DNA of 64,000 bases, from NCBI RefSeq assembly GCF_014642735.1, contig NZ_BMIV01000001.1:248001-312000 (forward strand), read 5' to 3'. Under the pieces are notes generated by a model that had not been told where the DNA came from, did no database searches, and was given only the letters and a program-made list of their open reading frames with translations. This document shows, piece by piece, positions 1 through 9,143 of the stretch (its first letter is position 1; every line of letters begins with the position of its first letter). The DNA comes from Paracoccus acridae (GTDB lineage: Bacteria; Pseudomonadota; Alphaproteobacteria; Rhodobacterales; Rhodobacteraceae). The position numbers were made by a program, and so were the translations under genes.

Positions 1-1
1 G

Positions 2-64
2 CAGGAACGTCCCGCAGCCCCCTGGCAGCAGGCGCGCGCGATGGCGGGACTGCGGACCGCATGA
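2..64 (+). CDS. C-terminal end of an upstream gene (partial)
   Basis: An open frame enters from the left edge and stops at the TGA at 62-64. It encodes 20 residues ending in AMAGLRTA. The stop overlaps the ATG of the next gene (ATGATG at 61-66), which is typical of operon partners here. The fragment is too short to identify. It does not look like the usual end of protocatechuate dioxygenase, so a pca operon upstream cannot be claimed. Confidence 0.45.
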   Translation, partial: QERPAAPWQQARAMAGLRTA

Positions 65-1323
65 TGTTGACCGACGGGCAGTTCAGCGACCCCGACCTGG
101 CTGCCATCATGGGCGCCCCCGCCCAGGTTGCCGCCATGGGCCGGGTCGAGGCGGCCCTGGCCCAGGCCCAGGGGCGGCTTGGAATGATCCCCCTTGGCGC
201 CGCCGACCGGATCGCGGCGGTCGCTGGCGGTTTTGCCCCCGATCCCGCGACGCTGATCGCCGCTGCCGCCACGGCGGGCATTCCCGCCCAGGCCTATGTC
301 GCCGCGCTGAAAAAGGCCTGCGACAAGGATGGCGCCTTTGCCCATTACGGCGCGACATCGCAGGACATCCAGGACAGCGCGCTGATCCTGCAACTGCGCG
401 ATGCCCTGGCGGTGATCGAGGATCGGCTGACCGCCCTTGACTGCGAACTGGCCGCAAGGGGCGATGCCTTTGGTGCCCAGCCGATCCCGGCCCGGACCCG
501 CTTCCAGATCGCCGCGCCGACCACGCTGGGGGCCAAGATCGCCGTCTGGCGCGCACCCCTGTTGCGGCATCTTGCACGCCTGGCCGAACTGCGCCCGCGC
601 CTGCTGACCCTGTCGCTTCACGGCGCGGCGGGGACCGGTGCGGCCTTCGGCGCGGATGCCGCCGCCTTGCGGGCGGATGTGGCGCGGCAGTTGGGCCTCG
701 CGTCGTCCGACGTGCCCTGGCACGCGGCGCGCGACACGGTGGCGGAACTGGCGGGCTGGCTGTCGCTGGTCACCGGCAGCCTGGGCAAGATCGGCGCCGA
801 CCTGATCCTGCTGGGCCAGTCCGAGATCGGCGAGATCAGCGCGGGCACCGGCGGCGGATCCTCGACCATGCCGCAGAAGTCGAACCCGGTCGCGGCCGAG
901 GCCCTGGTCGGCATCGCCCGCCTGAACGCGGGCGGCGTGGGGATGATCCATGGCGCGATGATCCACGCGCAGGAACGCGACGGTTCGGCCCTGGCGGTGG
1001 AATGGCAGACGCTGCCCGACATGGTGGTGCGCACCGGCGCAGGCCTGCGGCTGGCCCTGGAGTTGGCGCGCAGCCTGACGCCCAACCCCCGCCGCATCGC
1101 CCGGACCTTCGATGCCGACCGGGGCGCGATGCTGGCCGAGGCTGCGGGATTTTACCTGGCGCGCCACATGCCGCGCCCCGACGCGCTGCGCATCGTCGCC
1201 GAGGCGCTTCGGCAGGTCGCGGCAAACGATGCCGATACCCTTGCGACCGCGCTGTCGCGCCTTCAGCCCGGCCATGACTGGGCCGCCATCCTGGCGCCCG
1301 GCCGCAACACCGGCAAGTCTTGA
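61..1323 (+). CDS. pcaB: 3-carboxy-cis,cis-muconate cycloisomerase-like protein (fumarase/aspartase superfamily)
   Basis: 420 residues. The superfamily signature GGSSTMPQKSNP is present near residue 270, and HYGATSQDIQDSA near residue 97 is the conserved region that in PcaB proteins reads H-x-GATSQD. Family members of this kind cyclise 3-carboxy-cis,cis-muconate in protocatechuate degradation in the cytoplasm. Length fits PcaB (about 350-450 residues). Adenylosuccinate lyase is a less likely alternative, because the overall spacing and the ELRPRLLTLSLHGAAGT region resemble PcaB. No other pca gene is visible. It sits 25 bp before a TRAP uptake system, which may import an aromatic or related acid substrate (inference). 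A second ATG at 64 could equally be the start. Confidence 0.75.
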   Translation: MMLTDGQFSDPDLAAIMGAPAQVAAMGRVEAALAQAQGRLGMIPLGAADRIAAVAGGFAPDPATLIAAAATAGIPAQAYVAALKKACDKDGAFAHYGATSQDIQDSALILQLRDALAVIEDRLTALDCELAARGDAFGAQPIPARTRFQIAAPTTLGAKIAVWRAPLLRHLARLAELRPRLLTLSLHGAAGTGAAFGADAAALRADVARQLGLASSDVPWHAARDTVAELAGWLSLVTGSLGKIGADLILLGQSEIGEISAGTGGGSSTMPQKSNPVAAEALVGIARLNAGGVGMIHGAMIHAQERDGSALAVEWQTLPDMVVRTGAGLRLALELARSLTPNPRRIARTFDADRGAMLAEAAGFYLARHMPRPDALRIVAEALRQVAANDADTLATALSRLQPGHDWAAILAPGRNTGKS

Positions 1324-1348
1324 CGATCACCATGGGGAGGAGAACCAC

Positions 1349-2377
1349 ATGACACGAACGACCCTGCTGGCCACCGTGGCCGCGCTTTGCCTGGGCACCG
1401 CCGCGACCGCGCAAGAGGTGACGCTGCGCGTCCACCACTTCCTGTCCGCGGACGCGCCGATCCAGACCGGGGTGCTGGAGCCTTGGGAAAGGATGGTCGA
1501 GGAACAGTCCGGCGGGCGGATCGACGTGCAGATCTATCCCTCGATGCAACTGGGCGGCAAGCCGCCGCAACTGTTCGACCAGGCGCGCGACGGGGTGGTG
1601 GACGTGGCCTGGACGCTGTTCGGCTATACCCCCGGCCGCTTCCCTGTGTCCGAGGTCTTCGAACTGCCCTTCCTGTCGGGCAGCGCCGCGGAAACCACGG
1701 CGGCCTTGCAGGAATACCAGGCGAAATACATGGGCGACGAGCTTGCGGGCGTGCATCCGCTGCTGATCCACGCGCCCTCGGCCTATAAGCTGCACACGAA
1801 GGACAAGGCCGTGGCCTCGCTGGCCGATCTGGCCGGGCTGAAGGTCCGCGCGCCGTCCCGCACCATGACCGACGGGCTGAACGCCCTGGGCGCGACCGCC
1901 GTCGGCATGCCCGTCCCCGAGGTGCCGCAGGCGCTGACCAGCGGCGTGATCGACGGCGCCGTCATCCCGTGGGAGGTTTTCGGCAGCCTGCGCATCGAAA
2001 GCGTCACCCGCAACCACACCGAGTTCGGGACCGAGAACGGCGGCCTGTCCTCGGCCGTGATGGCCCTGGTGATGAACCAGGCGGTTTACGACGGGCTGCC
2101 CGACGATCTGAAGAAGGTCATCGACGACAATTCGGGCGCGGCCCTTGCGACGCTTGCCGGCACTGCCTTCGACGAAGCCGAAAGGGCCGAACGCCAGAAG
2201 GCCGTCGATGCGGGCAACACCATCACCGTCATCCCCGAGGACAACCTGGCCGAATGGCGGGACGCCAGCCAGCCGGTGATCGACGCCTGGGTCAAGACCA
2301 TGACCGATGCGGGCCATGACGGCCAGGCGATGCTGGACGACGCCCGCGCGATGCTGGACAAGGCGCGCGCGCAGTGA
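1349..2377 (+). CDS. dctP: TRAP transporter solute-binding protein DctP
   Basis: 342 residues with a Sec signal peptide (cleavage probably after TAATA, about residue 20). The mature protein has the DctP pattern: an early VTLRVHHFLSADAP strand, a region beginning FGYTPGRFPVSEVFELPFL, and GLKVRAPSRTM containing the conserved arginine that grips the carboxylate of the ligand. It binds an organic acid in the periplasm for the DctQM membrane pair that follows. The start is fixed by GGGGAGGAG at 1334-1342. The ligand cannot be read from sequence. Placement after a PcaB-like gene suggests an aromatic or dicarboxylic acid (inference). Confidence 0.88.
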   Translation: MTRTTLLATVAALCLGTAATAQEVTLRVHHFLSADAPIQTGVLEPWERMVEEQSGGRIDVQIYPSMQLGGKPPQLFDQARDGVVDVAWTLFGYTPGRFPVSEVFELPFLSGSAAETTAALQEYQAKYMGDELAGVHPLLIHAPSAYKLHTKDKAVASLADLAGLKVRAPSRTMTDGLNALGATAVGMPVPEVPQALTSGVIDGAVIPWEVFGSLRIESVTRNHTEFGTENGGLSSAVMALVMNQAVYDGLPDDLKKVIDDNSGAALATLAGTAFDEAERAERQKAVDAGNTITVIPEDNLAEWRDASQPVIDAWVKTMTDAGHDGQAMLDDARAMLDKARAQ

Positions 2378-2394
2378 AGCCGGCAGGGGGCGAC

Positions 2395-2916
2395 ATGACC
2401 AACCCGGCGACGCTGAGCGAACACGCCCTTCCGGTCCCGGTGCCGGGCTGGCTTGCCGCCCTTTGCCGCTTCTTCGCCGCTGTCGGGGGGCTGGTGATCC
2501 TGGCGATGATGCTGATGACGGTTGCCAGCGTCATCAAGCGGTCGGTCCTGGGGGCGCCTGTCCCCGGCGACTTCGAACTGGTCGAACTGGGCAGCGCCAT
2601 CGCCATCTTCTGCTTCCTGCCCTGGTGCCAGGTCAGCGGCGGCAACGTGCTGGTCGACTTCTTCACCAGCAAGGCCAACCCCCGCACCAATCACCTGCTG
2701 GAGGCGCTTGGCGACCTGCTGTTTCTGCTGATCGCCGCGCTTCTGGCCTGGCGGCTGTTCCACGGCGGGGCCGAGATGCGGCAATACGGCGAACAGACCA
2801 TGGTGCTGCGCATCCCCCTTTGGTGGGCATTCCCTGTCATCATCCCGGCCATGGCGCTGCTGGTCGCGACCTGCGCGGCCACCATGGTCGGCCATCTGCG
2901 AAAGGCCCGGACATGA
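2395..2916 (+). CDS. dctQ: TRAP transporter small permease DctQ
   Basis: 173 residues, four predicted membrane segments (about 20-45, 60-80, 98-120, 138-160), as expected for the small TRAP membrane subunit. A GTG at 2374 overlaps the dctP stop and is an alternative start, but AGGGGG at 2385-2390 sits just before the ATG at 2395, so that start is preferred. The 3' end overlaps dctM by 4 bp (ATGA). It works as a complex with the large permease in the inner membrane. Confidence 0.85.
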   Translation: MTNPATLSEHALPVPVPGWLAALCRFFAAVGGLVILAMMLMTVASVIKRSVLGAPVPGDFELVELGSAIAIFCFLPWCQVSGGNVLVDFFTSKANPRTNHLLEALGDLLFLLIAALLAWRLFHGGAEMRQYGEQTMVLRIPLWWAFPVIIPAMALLVATCAATMVGHLRKART

Positions 2917-4232
2917 CGGGGATCGCCGCCGGACTGACCTCTTTCGCGGTGCTGCTGGCCCTGATGGCCGTGCGCATCCCCATCGGCGTGGCGATGCTGG
3001 CCGTGGGGCTGGGGGGCTATGCGATGTGGACGGGCACCACGCCGCTGCTCGCCTTTCTCAAGACCTCGACCTTCTACCAGTTCTCGACCTATTCGCTGTC
3101 GGTCATCCCGCTGTTCGTGCTGATGGGCGAATTCGCGACCAAGGCGGGGATGAGCCGCGCGCTTTATCGCACGGCCGCGGCCTTCCTGGGCCATCGCAGG
3201 GGCGGGCTGGCCATGGCCTCGATCGGCGGCTGCGCGGCCTTCGGGGCGATCTGCGGGTCGTCCCTGGCCACCGCCGCCACCATGGGCCAGGTCGCCCTGC
3301 CGGAAATGCGCCGCTACAACTACAGCGGGGCGCTTGCCACGGGATCGCTGGCGGCGGGGGGGACGCTGGGGATCCTGATCCCGCCCTCGGTCATTCTTGT
3401 CCTTTATGCGCTGATGGCGGAAATGAGCATCGCCAAGATGTTCGTGGCCGCGATGGTGCCGGGCGTGCTGGCGGCGGTGGGATACATGCTGGCGGTCGCG
3501 GTCTTCGTGCGCCGCCACCCCCAGGACGGCCCCGCCGGCCCCCGCGCCACCTGGTCCCAGCGGCTGTCCGCCCTGCGCGAGACATGGTCGCTGATCCTGA
3601 TCTTCACGCTGGTGATCGTCGGCATGTACCGGGGCTGGTTCACGCCCACCGAGGCCGCGGCCGTCGGCGCCTTCGGCACGGGCGTTCTGGCGGTCCTGCA
3701 CGGGGGAATGCGCCTGCCGGGCATCATGGATTGCCTGCGCGGCACGGCCGGAACCTCGGCCATGATCTTCCTGATCCTTCTGGGGGCCGAGATCTTCAAC
3801 GCCTTCCTGGCGCAGACCCAGACACCGATGCTGCTGGCCTCGGCGATCAAGAACTCGGGCCTGTCGCCCATGATGATCCTTCTGGCGATAATGGCGCTGT
3901 ACCTGGTGCTGGGTTGCGTCATGGATTCCATGTCCATGCTGCTGCTGACGATCCCGATCTTCTATCCGATCATCGGCGGTCTCGACTTCGGGATGTCGCG
4001 CGAGGAAACGCTGATCTGGTTCGGCATCCTGGCCGTTGTCGTGGTCGAGGTCGGCCTGATCACCCCGCCCGTGGGCATGAACGTCTTCATCATCAACGGC
4101 TTGGCGCGCGACGTGCCGATGATCGAAAGCTTTCGCGGTGTTTTGCCCTTCCTGATCAGCGACATGATCCGCATCGCCATACTGATCGCCTTTCCGGTCA
4201 TCAGCCTTGGCCTTGTGCGGCTCTGGAACTGA
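2913..4232 (+). CDS. dctM: TRAP transporter large permease DctM
   Basis: 439 residues, many hydrophobic segments, full family length. Conserved features include GAICGSSLATAATMGQVALPEM, split here as GAICGSSLATAATMG followed by QVALPEM, the glycine-rich TLGILIPPSV loop, and the late ITPPVGMNVFIINGLA segment. It is the sodium-coupled transport subunit. The start ATG overlaps the dctQ stop by 4 bp, indicating translational coupling in the pcaB-dctPQM operon. Confidence 0.9.
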   Translation: MTGIAAGLTSFAVLLALMAVRIPIGVAMLAVGLGGYAMWTGTTPLLAFLKTSTFYQFSTYSLSVIPLFVLMGEFATKAGMSRALYRTAAAFLGHRRGGLAMASIGGCAAFGAICGSSLATAATMGQVALPEMRRYNYSGALATGSLAAGGTLGILIPPSVILVLYALMAEMSIAKMFVAAMVPGVLAAVGYMLAVAVFVRRHPQDGPAGPRATWSQRLSALRETWSLILIFTLVIVGMYRGWFTPTEAAAVGAFGTGVLAVLHGGMRLPGIMDCLRGTAGTSAMIFLILLGAEIFNAFLAQTQTPMLLASAIKNSGLSPMMILLAIMALYLVLGCVMDSMSMLLLTIPIFYPIIGGLDFGMSREETLIWFGILAVVVVEVGLITPPVGMNVFIINGLARDVPMIESFRGVLPFLISDMIRIAILIAFPVISLGLVRLWN

Positions 4233-4347
4233 GGGCTTCCTGCAGCACCCTGCGCGTCCCCTTTCGGACCGGTGGCAGGATCGGTCGCTTGCTCACGCGC
4301 GCCGATCCGATCCGTATTCCGTCGGGGGATCGCAGGACAAAGCGGCA

Positions 4348-4386
4348 GGAACGGGGAAGCAGGGAACGAACATCCCCCGTTCCTTT
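4348..4386 (+). terminator. Possible terminator after the TRAP operon
   Basis: Inverted repeat GGAACGGGG (4348-4356) and CCCCGTTCC (4375-4383) followed by TTT. The stem is perfect but the loop is 18 bases and the T run is short, so termination is plausible rather than certain. It lies in the 257-bp gap between dctM and the sulfur operon. Confidence 0.4.
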
Positions 4387-4452
4387 GCATCGCAGACGAT
4401 TCCGTTCCCCTCGGCGGGGATCTTTGGAATGGCCTCTGGCAGTTCGAACGCC

Positions 4453-4468
4453 CAATATCGACAATATC
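4453..4468 (+). promoter_or_regulatory. 9-bp-spaced direct repeat before the sulfur operon
   Basis: CAATATC occurs at 4453-4459 and again at 4462-4468, 22 bp before the first gene of the operon. The surroundings (AATATC..CAGTCGTTATTAGG) are much more AT-rich than the coding DNA. A tandem heptamer close to the start codon could be an operator, but no regulator gene is adjacent. The site lies close enough to the start codon to affect translation or promoter clearance. Confidence 0.3.
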
Positions 4469-4489
4469 AGTCGTTATTAGGAAAGCGAA

Positions 4490-5047
4490 ATGCCCCAACG
4501 CATCATCGGCTTCTCGGGCAGCGTCAGCAGTCCCTCGCGGACACGGGCCCTTGTGGATCTGGCCGTGTCTCGCGCCGCCCGCCGTTTCGGCTGCAGCGCA
4601 GCCACCTATGAGATTTCGGACCTGCAGCCATCCCTGGGGCAGAGCCAGTCACTCGATCAGATGGACCCGCTTGCGCGCAGGGTCATGGACGCGATCCTGT
4701 TGGCGGATGCTCTGGTCGTGGGCACGCCGGTCTACAAGGGCAGCTTCACCGGCCTGTTCAAGCACATGATCGATCTGATCGATCCCGCCGCCCTGGCGGG
4801 CAAGCCCGTGCTGCTGACCGCCACAGGCGGCGGCAGCAGGCATGCCCTGGTGATCGAACATCAACTGCGTCCGCTGTTCGGCTTTTTCGAGGCCGCGACC
4901 CTGCCGACGGGTGTTTATGGCGAGGGCAGCGACTTCCGCGACGGGGTTCCGGCCTCGGACGCGCTGCTGGCGCGGCTGGACCGGGCGGTCGAGCAGTTCA
5001 CGCCCTGGCTGTCCACCGCCCGGACTGCGGTCATTTCCGCCGCCTGA
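4490..5047 (+). CDS. NAD(P)H-dependent FMN reductase, MsuE/SsuE type
   Basis: 185 residues with the flavodoxin-like fold. The N-terminal phosphate-binding loop GFSGSVSSPSRTR and the flavin-contact segment VGTPVYKGSFTGLFKHMID (about residues 79-97) are typical of SsuE/MsuE. It would supply reduced FMN to the two-component monooxygenase encoded next. First gene of a five-gene operon for acquiring sulfur from organosulfur compounds. RBS is AGGAAAG at 4480-4486. Confidence 0.85.
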   Translation: MPQRIIGFSGSVSSPSRTRALVDLAVSRAARRFGCSAATYEISDLQPSLGQSQSLDQMDPLARRVMDAILLADALVVGTPVYKGSFTGLFKHMIDLIDPAALAGKPVLLTATGGGSRHALVIEHQLRPLFGFFEAATLPTGVYGEGSDFRDGVPASDALLARLDRAVEQFTPWLSTARTAVISAA

Positions 5048-5122
5048 TCCCGATCGAAACCCATGACCTTTCCACCCACCCTTCGCGGTGGGGCAGCCCC
5101 CTGCATCCTGAAGGAGTGTATC

Positions 5123-6475
5123 ATGACCCGCAAAATCCGCCTTGGCGCCTTTCTGCCGGGCAGCGGCCAACATATCGCCGCCTGGCGTCATCCCGACCAG
5201 CCTGCCGATGGTGCGACCAGCTTCGCCTTTCATGCCGAACTGGCCCGAGAGGCGGAGCGTGGCCTGTTCGATGCCTATTTCCTGGCCGACGGCCTGGCCG
5301 TGGCCTTCGGCGGCAGCACCGAAGGGGGCAATGCCAAGGTCGCCGGTTTCGAGCCGGTGACCCTGTTCGCGGCCCTGGCGCCCCTGACCAGGAACCTGGG
5401 CTTCATCGCCACCGCCTCGACCACCTATGAGGAACCCTACAACACCGCCCGCAAGTTCGCCTCGCTGGACCTGATCTCGGACGGGCGGGCAGGGTGGAAC
5501 GTGGTGACGACCGCGACCGAGGCGGCGGCCCGGAACTTCAACCTGGACCGGCAGCTTCCCCATGCCGACCGCTACAAGCGCGCGGCCGAACATGTCGAGG
5601 TCGTCCGCAAGCTGTGGGACAGCTTCGAGGATGACGCCTTCATCCGCGACAAGGACAGCGGTGTTTTCTATCACCCCGAACGCGTCCATCATGCCGATCA
5701 CGCGGGCGAGCATTTCAAGGTCAAAGGCCCGCTAAATGTCAGCCGCAGCCCGCAGGGCCATCCGGTCATCGTGCAGGCAGGCCAGTCGGACGACGGGCGC
5801 GGCCTTGCCGCCGCCACGGCCGAGGTGATCTTCACGGCCCACCAGCGGCTGGATACCGCCCAGGAATTCTATCGCGACATCAAGGCCCGCGCCCGTGGCC
5901 TGGGGCGCGACCCCGGCCACATCCTGATCATGCCTGGCGTCTCGCCCTTCGTCGGCCGGTCCGAAGCCGAAGCGCGCGAAAAGTACGACCGCCTGACGAG
6001 CCTGATCCTGGAGGAGGACGGCATCGCGCTGATCAAGGGGCTGACCGGTGGGTCACTGGACCTGACGGGCCATGACCTGGACGGGCCGCTGCCGGAACTG
6101 GAACATACCGAAGGCAATCAGTCGCGCCAGGCCCTGATCCGCCAGATCGCCGACGAGAACGGGTTCACGATCCGCCAGCTTTACCAGTGGGTCGCCTCGG
6201 CGCGGGGACATTTCACCGTGGTGGGCACGCCCGTCCAGATCGCCGACACCCTGCAGGAGTGGTTCGAGAACGAGGGCGCGGACGGCTTCAACATCCTGCC
6301 GCCCTGGTTGCCGGCGGGGCTGACCGACTTCGTGGACCTGGTGATCCCGGAACTGCAGCGGCGCGGTCTGTTCCGCACCGAATACGAAGGCCGAACCCTG
6401 CGTCAGAACCTGGGCCTGCCCTATCCCGTCAACCGCCACGCCGCCGCCCGCGCGGCCCTGCAGGCGGCGGAGTAA
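5123..6475 (+). CDS. FMNH2-dependent monooxygenase, NtaA/SnaA/DszA family
   Basis: 450 residues, the size of this bacterial luciferase-like family. Family features are the N-terminal LGAFLPGSGQHIAAWRHP, the FDAYFLAD strand, GRAGWNVVTT (about residues 127-136) and VIVQAGQS near residue 215. Members use reduced FMN to oxidise nitrilotriacetate, sulfones, dialkyl sulfides or similar compounds. The flanking SsuE-like reductase and SsuABC-like transporter favour an organosulfur substrate (inference). The start is set by AAGGAG at 5111-5116. An in-frame extension to 5063 exists but lacks an RBS. Confidence 0.85.
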   Translation: MTRKIRLGAFLPGSGQHIAAWRHPDQPADGATSFAFHAELAREAERGLFDAYFLADGLAVAFGGSTEGGNAKVAGFEPVTLFAALAPLTRNLGFIATASTTYEEPYNTARKFASLDLISDGRAGWNVVTTATEAAARNFNLDRQLPHADRYKRAAEHVEVVRKLWDSFEDDAFIRDKDSGVFYHPERVHHADHAGEHFKVKGPLNVSRSPQGHPVIVQAGQSDDGRGLAAATAEVIFTAHQRLDTAQEFYRDIKARARGLGRDPGHILIMPGVSPFVGRSEAEAREKYDRLTSLILEEDGIALIKGLTGGSLDLTGHDLDGPLPELEHTEGNQSRQALIRQIADENGFTIRQLYQWVASARGHFTVVGTPVQIADTLQEWFENEGADGFNILPPWLPAGLTDFVDLVIPELQRRGLFRTEYEGRTLRQNLGLPYPVNRHAAARAALQAAE

Positions 6476-6479
6476 GGCG

Positions 6480-7313
6480 ATGACGCTGCATTCCGTCGAT
6501 ACCCCGGCCAAGGGCAGGCCATTCCCCGTCGCCGCAGTCTCGCGCCGGGCGGCGGTCGGCGCACAGGGCTTTCTGTCCCGCTATGGCCTGCTGATCGCCT
6601 TCCTGCTGTTGTGGCAGGCGTCCAGCACGCGGGGCTGGGTCAACCCGGCGGTCTTCCCGCCGCTGGACACAATCATGGCGGCCTTGTGGAAGGGTCTGGC
6701 CTCGGGCGCGCTGCTGGATGACATCGCCATCAGCCTTCAGCGGTCCGGGCTGGCCTTCGGTGCGGCGGTCGTGATCGGCATTCCCCTGGGCCTTTTCATG
6801 GGCCAGATCGCCGCAGTGGAACGCGCGCTTGAGCCGATCCTGCAACTGTTCCGCCAGACCTCGGCCCTAGCGCTTTATCCGGTATTCATCCTGCTTCTGG
6901 GACTGGGCGAGGCGTCCAAGGTCTTCGTCATCTTCTGGGCCACGCTGTTTCCAATCCTTCTGGCGACCATCGGCGGCGTGAAGCAGGTGGACCGCAGGCT
7001 GGTCGAGATGGCGCGGACCTTCGGCGCCAGCCGCCTGACGGTGTTCCGCCGGGTGGTCCTGCCCGCGTCGGTGCCCGCGATCTTCGTGGGGCTGCGGCTT
7101 TCCGCCACCACCGCGCTGCTGCTTCTGATCGCGGCCGAGATGATCGGCGCGAACAAGGGCGTCGGCTTCCAGGTGATGAACGCCCAGTACAACTTCCAGA
7201 TCCCCCTGATGTTCGGGGCGATCTTCCTGCTGGCCGCGCTTGGCCTTGTCGCGAACGCCGTCCTCGTCCTTTTGCAGCACCGTCTGTGCCGCTGGGCCGA
7301 GGCCACCCGCTGA
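6480..7313 (+). CDS. ABC transporter permease, SsuC/TauC-like
   Basis: 277 residues with about six membrane segments. The EAA loop region, GVKQVDRRLVEMARTFGAS followed by VVLPASVPAI (about residues 163-198), is the surface that docks the ATPase. It begins 4 bp after the monooxygenase stop, so it belongs to the same operon. It should import a sulfonate, sulfone or nitrate-like anion together with the binding protein and ATPase encoded downstream. Confidence 0.85.
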   Translation: MTLHSVDTPAKGRPFPVAAVSRRAAVGAQGFLSRYGLLIAFLLLWQASSTRGWVNPAVFPPLDTIMAALWKGLASGALLDDIAISLQRSGLAFGAAVVIGIPLGLFMGQIAAVERALEPILQLFRQTSALALYPVFILLLGLGEASKVFVIFWATLFPILLATIGGVKQVDRRLVEMARTFGASRLTVFRRVVLPASVPAIFVGLRLSATTALLLLIAAEMIGANKGVGFQVMNAQYNFQIPLMFGAIFLLAALGLVANAVLVLLQHRLCRWAEATR

Positions 7314-7338
7314 TCCTTCCCCTTCAAGGAATACGACC

Positions 7339-8316
7339 ATGACCTTCGCATTTCGCAATCTTGCCCTGACCACGGCCCTTGGCCTTGCCTTCGTCCCCGC
7401 CGCGCAGGCCGATGTGACGATCCGCTATCTTGCCAGCCATGGCGGACTGTCAGCCCATGAACTTGCCGCCGAACTGGGCTATTTCGAGGGCACCGGCATC
7501 ACGCTGGAAAATGCCGGCTATGCCAGCGGCGGCCCCGAATCGCTGATGGCCCTGGCGGGCGGCAGCGTGGAACTCGGCAGCGCCGCGACCGCCGCCGTGC
7601 TGAATTCCATCGCCGGAGGGGCCGACTTCGTCGCGGCATATCCCTCGAACGGCATCAACGACCAGGTCCAGTCGATCTTCTATGTGCTGGAGGACAGCCC
7701 CATCAGGACCATCGAGGACATCGCGGGCAAGACCGTCGCGGTGAACACGCTGGGCGCGCACCTGGATTATACCGTGCGCGAGGCGCTGCACCAGAAGGGG
7801 CTGCCGCAGGACGCGGCCAACCTTGTCACCGTGCCCGGCCCGCAACTGGAACAGGTGCTTCGGTCGGGCCAGGTCGATGTCTCGGCCTTCGGCTATTGGC
7901 AGACGACCTTCGAGGGACTTGCCCGCGAGCATGGAGGTCTGCGCGCCGTCTTCGACGATACCGACGTTCTGGGAGAGATCGCCGGCGGCTTTGTCGTCCT
8001 GCGCCGCGACTGGGTCGAGGCCCACCCGGCCGAGGCACAGGCCTTTGTCGAGGGTTCGGCCCGCGCGCTGGATTATGCGCGCGACAATCCCGAAGAAACC
8101 CGCGCCATCTTCGCCCGCGTCCTGGACGGCCGAGGAGAGAACCCCGAGGTCGCGCAGTTCTTCCAGGGCTATGGCGTGCGCGAGGGCGGCCGCGCCACCG
8201 AACGGGACCTGCAATTCTGGATCGACGTCCTGGAACGCGAGGGACGGCTTGAACGTGGCAAGCTGAAGGCTGCGGACATCCTGCTTGCTCCGGCGCAAGA
8301 TCTGGCGGCCAAATGA
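7339..8316 (+). CDS. ABC transporter substrate-binding protein, SsuA-like
   Basis: 325 residues with a signal peptide ending near AAQA (residue 20). The mature protein shows the SsuA/NMT1 pattern: YLASHGGLSAHELAAELGYF at the start, the SLMALAGGSVELGSAATAAV ligand region and a DIAGKTVAVNT hinge. The start ATG follows CAAGGA at 7325-7330. The stop overlaps the ATPase start by 4 bp. The ligand is not deducible. The operon suggests an organosulfur compound. Confidence 0.85.
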   Translation: MTFAFRNLALTTALGLAFVPAAQADVTIRYLASHGGLSAHELAAELGYFEGTGITLENAGYASGGPESLMALAGGSVELGSAATAAVLNSIAGGADFVAAYPSNGINDQVQSIFYVLEDSPIRTIEDIAGKTVAVNTLGAHLDYTVREALHQKGLPQDAANLVTVPGPQLEQVLRSGQVDVSAFGYWQTTFEGLAREHGGLRAVFDDTDVLGEIAGGFVVLRRDWVEAHPAEAQAFVEGSARALDYARDNPEETRAIFARVLDGRGENPEVAQFFQGYGVREGGRATERDLQFWIDVLEREGRLERGKLKAADILLAPAQDLAAK

Positions 8317-9089
8317 CGATGGTCGCGCATCAGGCCAGCCGGGGCGATGCGGTCGCGATCCGCGGCCTGTCGAAGTCCTTCACCCTTGGCGGCAAGACGC
8401 TGCCGGTCCTGCGCGACCTGAACCTTGGCATCCGCGCGGGCGAAAGCCTTGCCATCGTGGGTCCGTCGGGCTGCGGCAAGACCACGCTGCTGCGGGTGCT
8501 GGCCGGACTGGAACAGCCGGATGCAGGCCAGGTCCTGATCGACGGCCACCCCGTCCGGGGCGTCGGCACCGAACGGGCGATCATCTTCCAGGAACCGCGC
8601 CTGCTGCCCTGGCTGACGGTGCTGGGCAATGTCTCCTTCGGGCTTGAGGCGCGCGGCGTTCCCAAGGCCAAGGCAGAGGCAGAAGCCCGCCACCACATCC
8701 GCCTTGTGGGACTGGCCCCGTTCGAGAACGCCTTGCCGGGACAGCTTTCCGGCGGCATGGCCCAGCGGGTCGGCATTGCCCGCGCCCTGACCGTCCAGCC
8801 AAAGATCCTGTTGCTGGACGAACCCCTGGGGGCGCTGGATGCCATGACGCGCATGACCATGCAGGACGAACTCGCCCGCCTTTGGCAGGAACAGCAGGCG
8901 ACGATGATCCTGGTGACCCATGACCTGGAGGAGGCGATCTTCCTTGCCGATCGGGTGCTGGTCATGCCGCGCGAGAAGGGCGGCGTTCCCCGCCTGATCG
9001 ACATCGACCTGCCCCGGCCGCGCGACCGCAGCGAAGCCCGCTTCGTCGCGATGCGCCGCCGCCTCATGGCAGAGTTCGGCTTGCACTGA
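8313..9089 (+). CDS. ABC transporter ATP-binding protein, SsuB/TauB-like
   Basis: 258 residues. Walker A GPSGCGKTT is at residues 50-58. The Q-loop QEPRLLPW, characteristic of SsuB/TauB, the LSGGMAQRVGIARAL signature and LLLDEPLGALD Walker B are all present. The start overlaps the binding-protein stop by 4 bp (ATGA). Last gene of the operon. No clear terminator hairpin follows in the 54 bp before the next gene. Confidence 0.88.
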   Translation: MTMVAHQASRGDAVAIRGLSKSFTLGGKTLPVLRDLNLGIRAGESLAIVGPSGCGKTTLLRVLAGLEQPDAGQVLIDGHPVRGVGTERAIIFQEPRLLPWLTVLGNVSFGLEARGVPKAKAEAEARHHIRLVGLAPFENALPGQLSGGMAQRVGIARALTVQPKILLLDEPLGALDAMTRMTMQDELARLWQEQQATMILVTHDLEEAIFLADRVLVMPREKGGVPRLIDIDLPRPRDRSEARFVAMRRRLMAEFGLH

Positions 9090-9143
9090 CCTGCCCTGCG
9101 GCGGCTGCGTGAAACTGGGCGCGGGTTGCCGCGTTGGGGGACC

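Noticed and set aside
1..60. Possible protocatechuate dioxygenase end before pcaB
   Set aside because: Only 20 residues are visible and they do not match the known ends of that enzyme, so a pca operon was not inferred.
836..2317. Very long open frame on the minus strand across the cycloisomerase and dctP genes
   Set aside because: Its translation is arginine-, glycine- and histidine-rich with no domain, and overlaps genes with clear families. High GC removes stop codons from the antisense frames. Similar cases at 21179-23542 and 43295-46129 were rejected for the same reason.
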